From Ephemerocybe angulata (lineage: Eukaryota; Basidiomycota; Agaricomycetes; Agaricales; Psathyrellaceae), in NCBI GenBank assembly GCA_013368325.1, contig JAACJK010000049.1, forward strand, positions 1 to 21,348: a DNA stretch of 21,348 nucleotides. Reading direction: 5' to 3'. Positions 10,001 to 19,200 of the stretch are shown piece after piece. Both the position numbers and the translations under genes were made by a program. A model generated the notes under the pieces. The model searched no databases. It was not told the DNA's origin and saw only the letters and a list, made by a program, of their open reading frames with translations. How positions within the stretch are numbered: position 1 is the first letter of the stretch; the number at the start of each line of letters is the position of its first letter.

Positions 10001-11933
10001 CTCTGGCTCTTCATCATCGCCATCATAGCAAGTGTGGCACTGGTCCTTCAAACCTACCTCTTCGCGGCCGTTGCTGCTACGCTTACCGCTCGCCTGCGTT
10101 CGCTCGGCTTCAAAGCTATCCTCCGGCAAGACAGTAAGCAGATCACAGGTTTTGTTGCGGAGTCGGCGACTGACGTGGCATCTTCTAGTCGAGTACTTTG
10201 ACGAGGACGAGAACAGCACTGGCGCTTTGACCTCCAAACTTAGCGATAATCCCCAGAAGGTACACGGCCTGGCGGGGATCACCCTGGGTGCCATTGTCCA
10301 GTCCATTGCCACTGTCGTAGCTGGATCCATCCTTGGTCTCGTATTCATCTGGAAGCTTGGCCTTGTTGGCATTGCGTGTACACCTGTGGTCCTTTCAACG
10401 GGATACATTCGACTTGTGAGTCACAATTCATATCATGAGCGACTAACTGCTCAATTGGCTTGTATAGCGCGTCGTCGTTCTCAAGGACCAAGCCAACAAA
10501 AAGGCCCACGAAGAGTCCGCTCAGCTCGCTTGTGAAGCCGCCGGTTCCATTCGCACTGTGGCCTCGCTCACTCGTGAAGCTGACTGCTTGCGGCTCTACA
10601 GTGAATCGCTCGATATTCCTCTCAAGAAGTCGAACAGGTCATTCATCTGGAGCAATGCACTCTACTCGCTATCGCAGTCTTTCATATTCTTTGTCATCTC
10701 TCTCACCTTCTGGTACGGCTCAGTCCTTGTTGCTAACCGTGAAGCGGATACCCTGACGTTCTACATCGGCCTTATGGTACGCCTCTCCACTTTTTCTACC
10801 ATCTCGGGCACAGGTCTCATCACACCTTTAGAGCACGACGTTCGGTGCCATTCAAGCTGGCAGTGTGTTTATGTTTGTACCCGATGTGTCCTCTGCGCTG
10901 GGAGCTGGGTCCGATATCATCAGGCTGCTCGATTCCAAGCCTGATATCGACGCTGAGAACGAGGCTGGAAAGGTTCTTGAGGAGTCGAAGGTGAAGGGAC
11001 ATGTTCGCCTCGAGGGCGTGCACTTCAGGTACCCCACTCGCCCTGCTGTGCGCATCCTCCGCAACCTCACGCTGGAGGCCAAGCCCGGGACATATATTGC
11101 CTTGTCGGCGCTTCTGGTTCGGGGAAAAGTACTGTCATTCAATTGATCGAGCGATTCTACGATCCTCTCGCTGGAGACGTCTACCTCGATGGCGATAAAA
11201 TCACCGACCTCAACATTCAGGACTACCGCAGCACATCGCGTTGGTATCCCAGGAGCCTACTCTCTACGCCGGTAGTGTCCGTTTCAACATCTTGCTTGGT
11301 GCCACAAAGCCCGAGTCCGAGGTCACCCAAGAGGAGATTGAGGCTGCTTGTCGGGACGCCAACATCCTCGAGTTCATCCAATCTTTGCCAGAGTAAGTAG
11401 CGATTCTTTGCGTGCCAGTGGGAGGCTATCGGTTCTGACTGTCGCTTTGTAGTGGATTTGATACCGAAGTCGGAGGAAAGGGTTCGCAGCTCTCCGGTGG
11501 TCAGAAGCAACGCATTGCTATCGCCCGTGCGCTGCTCCGCAATCCCAAGGTCCTCCTTCTGGACGAGGTACGCTTGTTTTCCCTGAAGATGTACCGTGTA
11601 AATCATGATCCATTTAATGCTTTCATCTTTCCAGGCTACTTCTTGCCCTCGACTCTAACTCTGAGAAGGTTGTGCAGGCGGCGCTCGACCAAGCGGCCAA
11701 GGGACGCACGACCATTGCCATCGCACACAGACTGTCTACTATTCAGAATGCTGACACCATGTGTGTAGTTTTCCCTTCCCCTCCTCATGAGCTTTGGCTA
11801 ACCTTGCTTCTTCCTATGTAGCTACTTCATCAAGGAAGGTAGCGTCAGCGAATCTGGTACCCATGACCAGCTGATCGCGAAGCGTGGAGACTATTACGAG
11901 TATGTTCAGCTCCAAGCCCTCACCAGGGCATAG
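7065..11933 (+). CDS. ABC copy B: full-size ABCB exporter, frame broken at 10 sites
   Basis: Second tandem ABCB multidrug-type pump, about 1.3 kb downstream of copy A. Exons: 7065-7231, 7286-7359, 7424-7592, 7660-7832, 7887-8070, 8122-8335, 8386-8424, 8493-8576, 8638-9339, 9393-9833, 9894-10133, 10189-10415, 10468-10776, 10832-11392, 11453-11567, 11635-11760, 11822-11933. Intended product about 1312 aa with a 55-residue hydrophilic N-terminus. Both NBDs keep Walker A, LSGGQKQR, Walker B with the catalytic Glu, and the H-loop. Single-base changes break the frame near 7292, 7325, 7349, 7744, 8292, 8873, 9059, 11101, 11230 and 11643; those at 8873 and 11101 hit the Walker A region and its immediate upstream. 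B is the most divergent copy in NBD2 ([16 protein letters not shown] against [16 protein letters not shown] in A and C). Confidence 0.93.
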
Positions 11934-12239
11934 AAAGGAGCGCAAAGGGCACGTCGAAAGAATCTTTCTTCCATATACCATTTCTTCTTACCAATCCGGT
12001 GGACGGCATACCCTCTATGTATCTGCGCCCGAATCCGTTAGATCGACTCCGTTAGAAAGTACGTACATTGGCCCCTCACTTCTCATATCCATTCCTTTTG
12101 CACAGTATTCTTCATACAAATTGATGCTATGACGCATACGAGAAACACAACCGTACTTTTGTGAGATAGGATCCTTGAGCTCAAGCAAGACCTGTGTAGG
12201 TAGCAGCATGAGATCTCTATTGCGCATTGACAGTGGTGT
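11934..12239. other. Convergent 3' intergenic region between copy B and the SOD gene
   Basis: About 306 bases separate two stop codons on opposite strands. I see no gene or clear structural element. It should contain both 3' untranslated ends and polyadenylation signals, none of which matches a strong consensus. Confidence 0.6.
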
Positions 12240-13093
12240 TTACTGACCTATCACTCCACATGCCGCTCGACCACCCGCGTTACCAGTCTTGAGCGAATCT
12301 TCATTCCCCCGTCCTAAGTCATCAGTCCCCTAAAGCCACAAGTGTAACTATCAGTAAGGGGATCATAATGTTCTAAGTGTCACCAACCGTATGCAAAACA
12401 ACACCGCGTCTGTTCGTAGCACATAGCACATCAGCCATCGTTGACTTCCTAACCAAAGTGAACTAGACCACGAACCCAAGGATGCTCAACGGCCCGTTCA
12501 GCGAAAGCAAGCGGTCCTCAAACGAGAAATTCGCTTCCCCCTTCTCATCCGTCTTAATATTTCCCAGATCTCCAACATGGCGTTCGCTATCCTCTGGCGC
12601 ACCGTGGTTCACGGAGTACGGATTGTAGTGGCCTCCAGTAGACGCACACCCGTTCGTCAGGTCGCCTGATTGGCTGTGGGTGGCGCGCGGGCGCTAGTTA
12701 TGATCTGCCAAGACATAGGATGGAATGGGCAGCTAACTGGATGTGGAATCCTCGAAGGGCGTTTGCGTCTAGCCCCTTCAGCTTTCCGGTGACCCGTACA
12801 GGTGCGCTCAGGTAGGCCTGCTCGAAGACGACTGTTCCAGAGGCTGAACCTTCGCCTTTGAGCACCGCTGTAGCCTTGCGATGGAAACAAATTAGAGTGC
12901 GAATACCCTCAGTCAAACGCACTATAGCTGGCAGAGACTCCTTGGGACCTACCTTGGTAACGACACCTGTCGTGGAACTGCGGTTGAAGAAGAAGATATA
13001 GACCACCGCAAACGACGCTACGAACGCCAAAACCGACAAGAGCAGGGGCTTTTTCTGCGACTTGTTCGACAGTCCATACGGGTGAGAATCCAT
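12240..13093 (-). CDS. Membrane-anchored Cu/Zn superoxide dismutase
   Basis: Converts superoxide to hydrogen peroxide and oxygen. Five exons rebuilt on the minus strand: 13093-12953, 12874-12738, 12673-12476, 12409-12388, 12329-12240; 195 aa with no frame break. Residues 1-16 are basic (KSQKKP) and 17-36 form one hydrophobic segment, so the catalytic domain is predicted lumenal or extracellular (type II), or the segment is an uncleaved signal. All active-site residues are present: copper His91, His93, His108 and His165; zinc His116, His125 and Asp128; Arg187 in the active-site channel; and Cys102/Cys190 for the disulfide. The signature [17 protein letters not shown] and the C-terminal [13 protein letters not shown] are clear. 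Intron 1 (78 nt) is in frame; intron 2 interrupts the codon of His93. An N-glycosylation sequon (N37-R-S) follows the membrane segment. Soluble Sod1 is about 154 aa, so the extra length is the anchor and a short stem. Confidence 0.92.
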
Positions 13094-14293
13094 TTTAGCG
13101 AGTTGATTGAGGAAGGTAGAGTTTGTCCTCGTCGTTATTGGTTGAAACAGTACAGAAGTGGGCCGGGAATAATTGCCTCATCCTTCCAGCCTCGGCGAGC
13201 ATTGGTCATACGGCTCGTTGCGTGAGACAGGAGGAGAGCACGTAAAGGCACATAGCCCCTATCTTTCCCCGCCTTCTTCGAAGTTGCCGTGAGAGCTTCT
13301 GGCTTCTTTACTGCGATCTACCATCTACTGGGTCCCTCGGGGTGCGTAAGGGCGTCGGCGGCACCACCCACAAGGCGAGCGACTGCAGGTCCTTGCCGAG
13401 CACTGAGCATCGTCTACAGTACGGAAGTTCTTCCGTTCAAACACAACCTTAGCCGCTTGATCTCCTCAATCGCACCTTCAAGATCTCACCCTCAATCCTA
13501 TCCATCTGGAAGACCCCACAAGCCTCATGTCCCTGCACCCCGTTTCACTCGCATTCGAACAAGCTTCACCTTCTCAGCGAATCCCATCGACCGCAAGAAT
13601 GGAACGATCATACACTGCACCAAAAACCGCAAGCGCCCGCCCATGACCCTTGCTCAAACAATCGATACTGGGCTCAATCACTACACCCTTCATCTACGGC
13701 TGCGCAGCCCCTTCTCTCCGTACTGCGATCCACATCCACATCTACACGATGCACCTCAAGCGATTATCTCTGGTCTTCACTGATCAGGATGACTGTCCAA
13801 GGCATAATTGAATCCGGGGTAGGGGACTCAAGCCGTAATCTAACGCAGAACGGACTCCGCCTTCAGTCACTGCGGGGGGCACGCGACTCGCATATACCCT
13901 ATTTTATCTCCAAATCGGCTCGACAAGGCAATCTAAGACGTATCCAGAGGTCAGTGTGCCGCAACTGTAGGTCCCTCCCTGGAAGTTCATCCGAAGAAAC
14001 ATCATATTGTTTCAGAGACAGACAGAATGGTGACCAACGCCTCTGGTGAAAGAGGCCGGTTGAGGGCATAGTGGGTAGGTAGGCAGGTATCTACAAACGT
14101 TTGGAACCAGGAGGAAGGAGTAAAAGTGAAACATAAGTGAAGGAGTGAGGGCGAGGGTCAAAAGACCCCTCTGAACATATGAATAAATAGAATCTAAGTG
14201 TCCTACTACTTTTGCAACGGGTCAAGCACTGAACACAGAAAAGAAAAGGAAGATAAGGAGCGAGAAAAATAATCGAATAGAGGAGCGTGAATA
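13094..14293. other. Intergenic region: SOD promoter and VAP 3' flank, with an unassigned open frame
   Basis: Both flanking genes run on the minus strand, so the left part should hold the SOD promoter and the right part the VAP 3' end. A 164-codon plus-strand open frame (13289-13783) is present, rich in Pro, His, Arg and Ser, without recognisable domain, signal peptide or clear introns. I do not call it a gene. No tRNA or repeat is evident. Confidence 0.5.
13137..13141 (-). promoter_or_regulatory. CCAAT box upstream of SOD
   Basis: CCAAT (within CAACCAATAAC on the minus strand) lies 44-48 bases before the SOD start codon. It could bind the fungal CCAAT-binding (Hap) complex, which is known to take part in oxidative-stress control in ascomycetes. 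Use here is inferred, and the site may be too close to the ATG. Confidence 0.35.
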
Positions 14294-15783
14294 CTACAAA
14301 CCAGCCGGTACTACTAAGCAACGGTCAACCAAATACAACATAGAAAGAGAAAAACCGACAGCACCAGCGTAAAGCCCCTCCACCACCAGGGAATCGAACT
14401 GAGAATAGAAGAAGATATAAGTCATGAAGAACACAGCGAACGAGATAGCGACGACAAGGTTCAGGGGCACACCCTCCTGTAGCTGCGAAACTTCAGGTGC
14501 ATCCTCCACACCGTGTTCACATCCGTCTCACTCGCCGACGAGCGCCGTCTCCTCTGACGGAGCTCAGTCACGGGGGCGGCTGCGTGAACTTGACCGCAAG
14601 CTCATTCTTCAGCTTCTCGAGCTCGGCCTTCAACACCTTGTTCTCGTTCAACAGCTGCTCGTTCAGCGGGTTCTCCTCCACAACGATAACCGGGGCCGGG
14701 GCCGGCGCGGGCTTGGACCTCGGCTCCTCGGCACTGGTGCGGGGGCAGGTGCCGGCTGGGGTGTGGGGGTCACGACGGTGGGTGCCGGTGCGGGTTCAGG
14801 CACGGGCATGGGCGGGGTGGTGATGGCGCGCGTGCGACGGCTCGCTAACGACAGGCACCTCGTGGTTCTCCACCACGGGCGGGTGGGCTTCGTGCGACTC
14901 CTCGCGCGCAAAGCTGAAGTCTCCGGGGGGCGTGTGGGGTCGCTCCTCGTGCTGGGGGGCGTCCGTGTGGGTGAATGCGCTGGGTATCGGCGCGGCGCCG
15001 TTGGTCGCAGGGTGTTGCTGGACGGTATCGTAGTTGTGCTGTGGGGAGTAAGGTCGGCGCAGAATGCTGTGAGGGGCACGGGGGTACTCACCGAGTCGCT
15101 TTGGCTGATAATGGACGTCATGTTTGCGTGCGCAGTCTCGTCCTCCTCCTCCAACGTCTGGCCCTCTGCCGGGATACGTTACACGGAGCTTCTGCTGGTG
15201 GACTCTGCCCTCTTCATTCGTGTCGGTCGTGGCCCACTAGAAAAGAGACGCCGAGTTCAGTCAAAACAGCATATGGGAAACGGGTGGTGACGTACGATTT
15301 CCTGGAGCGACATCGTCTCCTTGTCCGGCGTAATCACAGTGCTCTGAATAAGAAACTTGTCCTTGCATTTGGCGTTCAGCGGAGGCTCCTCCTTGAGAGC
15401 TTGAAGCATAACTATAGGGCACCGGGCGACTATCAGCGAGTGCCCTAGGCATGCGGGAGAGCGGTGACGATGACGAACCAGAGACCTCCTGGCTCTCCCA
15501 GGTTCCACCCGCCCGGAATTCGGCCGCACACAGTACAGCTGAGAACATTACAGAGTTACATGAAGCGTCTTGACGCAATAGAAGCTGCGGGAAGTACCTT
15601 TGGGGCGGTGGTCTTGACTTTGAAGGCGATAGGTTGGGCATTGTTGTTCGTGATGGTCAGAGAGCGCTTGACGAGCGAGGTCAGCGGTCCTGCAGCCCCC
15701 GTTAATGTTAATGTGTCGAAATTCCGTCAAGTATACGCACTCCTGAAGCCGAGGGTATTGCTGGGGGTGAGGGAGACAGACAT
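14294..15783 (-). CDS. SCS2: VAP/Scs2-family MSP-domain ER membrane protein, frame broken at about 6 sites
   Basis: VAMP-associated protein: its MSP domain binds FFAT-motif partners and tethers the ER to other membranes. Exons: 15783-15741, 15689-15598, 15538-15479, 15411-15296, 15236-15092, 15038-14294. The start MSVSLTPSNTLGF is the usual VAP N-terminus; an upstream in-frame ATG is not supported by homology. Seen in order: MSP domain (SLVKRSLTITNNN, CVRPNSGRVEPG, VMLQALKEEPPLNAKCKDKF), acidic His/Pro-rich linker, Pro/Ala-rich stretch, coiled coil (NENKVLKAELEKLKNEL), then the tail anchor (VPLNLVVAISFAVFFMTYIFF). Frame changes are needed near 15498, 15173, 14825, 14730, 14574 and 14506, giving about 400 aa. 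VAPs normally stop just after the anchor; here the frame runs on for another 30 or so hydrophobic residues, so the true stop may be near 14405. Confidence 0.85.
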
Positions 15784-16265
15784 TTTTGGGCGGGAGAGAG
15801 CAGAGTAGAGGGAGAGATGTGTTGGAGGTGTGGCCACGTGGTCTGGCCCTTGATTGATCTCGCCCTGCGAAACAGCGCCAAACTGGCCTCCAGGCCCGCT
15901 ACGCCCTCCCACAAGCTGGCTCGCAAGGCTCACCAACGGGTCCATCGCTGCCAATCTTGACTGCATCCTCGCCATTCGTGTAACAGTTATCTCAGAATCT
16001 AGCCCCCGCTGCGCTGCTAGCATGGATATATATTGACTTCACTACCTCCTCGTGGTGCATGCATGTCTAGTATTATGAAGGCTATAATAGGGAAGGAAGG
16101 GGTATGAAACGAAACGATGCTCAATGCTGTAACGTATATGCGATGACGATAGTAGACTAAAGGAGAGTGGTCGTGTAGATAGGACGATAGCAAGAATGTA
16201 GGGTCGAAAAAGAAATAAATCATAAATCATTTTTAATGCCGTGACTGGGTATCGTCGCGCTGCCT
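15784..16265. other. Intergenic region: VAP promoter and 3' flank of ABC copy C
   Basis: About 480 bases between the VAP start and the stop of copy C, both on the minus strand. An in-frame upstream extension of the VAP reading frame (to about 16023) has no family similarity. The notable element is the CACGTG palindrome at 15835-15840. Nothing else is recognised. Confidence 0.55.
15834..15841. promoter_or_regulatory. CCACGTGG E-box palindrome upstream of VAP
   Basis: The 8-bp palindrome CCACGTGG, with a CACGTG core, lies about 52 bases before the VAP start codon. CACGTG is the standard site of basic helix-loop-helix factors. Regulation of this gene through it is inferred. Confidence 0.4.
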
Positions 16266-19200
16266 CTATGCCTTGCTGAGGGCTTGGAGCTGAACATACT
16301 CGTAATAGTCTCCACGCTTTGCGATCAGCTGGTCATGGGTACCAGACTCGCTGACGCTGCCTTCTTTGATAAAGTAACTGCATAGGAAAACACGAGGTCA
16401 GCCACACATCTACCAGGAAGGAAAGGGTCGACTACGCACATGGTATCCGCATTCTGAATTGTCGACAGTCTGTGGGCGATGGCAATGGTCGTGCGTCCCT
16501 TGGCAGCCTGGTCAAGAGCAGCCTGCACAACCTTCTCGGAGTTGGAATCAAGCGCAGACGTAGCCTAGAGGAGTGAACGCATATGAGATCCCCGTCCAGA
16601 AAGTCAATCTCAAGAAGAAGCGAAGCCTACCTCATCCAGAAGGAGAACCTTGGGGTTGCGGAGCAGAGCACGGGCAATAGCGATACGCTGCTTCTGACCA
16701 CCGGAAAGTTGCGAGCCCTTGCCTCCGACCTCAGTGTCAAATCCTCTGCAAGGCATCCGTCAGCAAACGTTAATTTCCGAAGAGAGAAAAATGAACGGCA
16801 ACTTACTCGGGGAGCGACTGAATGAATTCGAGGATGTTGGCGTCCCGGCATGCAGCCTCAATCTCTTCCTGGGTGACCTCGGACTCGGGCTTCGTGGCCC
16901 CAAGCAAGATGTTGAAACGAACGGTGCCGGCGTACAGGGTAGGCTCCTGGGACACCAACGCGATGTGCTTGCGGTAGTCCTGAATGTTGAGCTCGGTGAC
17001 CTTTTCTCCATCGAGGTAGACCTCTCCAGCCAGAGGGTCATAGAACCGCTCGATCAACTGGATAACAGTACTCTTTCCAGAACCCGAAGCACCGACAAGG
17101 GCGATGTAGGTTCCAGGCTTGACCTCAAGCGAGAGATCGCGGAGGACACGCACACCAGGACGAGTTGGGTACCTGAAGTGCACACCCTCAAGGCGAATAT
17201 GTCCCTTCACCTTAGACTCGTCCAAAACCTTTCCACCCTCGTTCTCGGCGTCAATCTCGGGAGTCGAATCCAGGAGTTTGATGATATCAGACCCGGCACC
17301 CTTTGCCGAAGACATATCGGGCACGAACATGAACACGTTGCCAGCCTGGATCGCACCGAAAGTCGTGCTCTGTGATCAACAAAAAAAGCATGAGCACTCC
17401 GTTCCGTGATAGCGACGATGTGAAGGCGTACCATGAGACCGACGTAGAACTTGAAGGTATCCGCTTCGCGGTTGGCAACGAGTCGGGAGCCGTACCAGAA
17501 GACAAGGGCGATGACGAAGAAGACCATGGCCTGCGAGAGGGAGTAGAGACCATTACTCCAGATTGCAGTCCTGTTCGACTTCTTGAGAGGAACGTCAAGC
17601 GATTCGCTATAGAGACGCAAGCAGTCGGCTTCACGGGTGAGCGAGGCGACAGTGCGAATGGAACCAGCGGCTTCACAAGCAAGTTGTGCGGATTCCTCGT
17701 GGGCCTTCTTGTTGGCCTGATCTTTGAGGACGACAACGCGCTATACAATTATGGTGAGATGACAGTCACTTGTGCCAGGATGTGCAACTTACGAGACGGA
17801 TATAACCGGTGGAGATAACGACGGGCGTGCACGCGATACCGACGAGGGCGAGCTTCCAGATGAAGGCAAGACCGAGGACGGAACCAGCAAGAACAGTGGC
17901 CACGGACTGAACAATGGCACCGAGGGTAACACCAGCCAATCCATTGACTTTCTGGGGTTGTCGCTAAGTTTGGAGGTCAGAGCACCAGTGCTGTTCTCGT
18001 CTCTGTCGAAGTACTCAACTAAAGGGAACTAGATCAGAACTCTGCTGTAGAATGGAGACGAGATGTTACTTACTATCTTGACGGAGAATAGCCTTGAAGC
18101 TGAGCGACCGCAGACGCGCAGTGAGTGCCGCTGCGGCGCCGGCAAAGAGGTAGTTCTGGAATCCAATGGCAACGGTCGAGATGATGGCGATGAGGAAAAG
18201 CCAGAGTGCATTTCGATCTCCAGCGTGCGTACGCTCTGCACGGTCGAGCTTGGAGAAACCAGTGATACCTTGAGCGAAGACAACACCGAAGGCAGGGTAA
18301 ACAAATCCAGTCACTGAACATGGACAGTCAGTATCCAGTCAAAGCTTTGAAGGGGTGCCAGCAGGACTTACTGGAAGCAAAGATAGAACCGAAGAAATAG
18401 TTGCGCCATTGATCGCGGACAAGGAGACCCATGCGCTTGAACAGGTAGGGCAAGCTGAGATCTTCCTCCTTCTCGCCTTCGCCTTTCTCCAGACGCTTCT
18501 GCTCCAGGATTTCGCTGGCAAGGGAGCGAGATGTCTTCTGGCGACCAAGAGGGATCTCCTCGCGCGCCTGCTTCTCGATATCCGTCTCCCTCTTCTCTTC
18601 AGCCTCGTCCTCACTGTCCGAGTCGACTTCAACGATTTCCTGGGTCTCCCTCAGCTTCTGGGACTGCACAAGGCGCGAGTACGCGCCCTCCTTGGAGAGG
18701 AGTTCATTGTGGGTACCGGACTCGAGAACAAGACCGTCTCCCATAACATAGATAACATCGGCATCCTTGATGGTCGACAGCCTGTGCGCGATGGTGATCG
18801 TGGTACGACCTGAAGTAGAAGTCAGATTACCATATTCGGAGTGAATGCAGGGTCCACTTACCAGCAGCAGCCTTATCCAGCGCATCCTGCACGATACCTT
18901 CAGACTGGGTGTCCAAAGCCGAAGTAGCCTCGTCGAGGAGCAAAATCGTGGGGTCCGAGACAATCGCACGCGCGATGGCGATGCGCTGCTTCTGTCCGCC
19001 AGAAAGAAGGAATCCGCGTTCACCGACCATGGTTTCATACCCGTTCGGCAATTTCGTAATGAAGCCGTCCGCGTTGGCCTTGACGCAAGCCTCCTTGATC
19101 AATGCAAACTTCTCCTCAGCCGAGGAGTGCTCCCACTTCGTTCCAATGAGACCATGCGAGACGTTCTCCTTGATCGTGGTAGCAAACAGCGAGGGCTCCT

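Noticed and set aside
14424..15290. 288-codon plus-strand open frame rich in Gly, Val and Arg
   Set aside because: Antisense of the VAP linker, coiled coil and MSP end, produced by GC-rich codon bias; no domain of its own.
15412..15529. Continuous open frame through VAP intron 3
   Set aside because: The translated stretch after VEPG does not match the MSP domain; splicing 15478-15412 with one restored base gives the expected ESQEVSVMLQ.
15784..16023. Upstream in-frame ATG extending the VAP protein N-terminally
   Set aside because: VAP proteins begin close to the SLTPSNTLGF block; the extension has no family similarity and overlaps the probable promoter.
18355..18813. 152-codon plus-strand open frame
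   Set aside because: Antisense shadow of exon 10 of ABC copy C.
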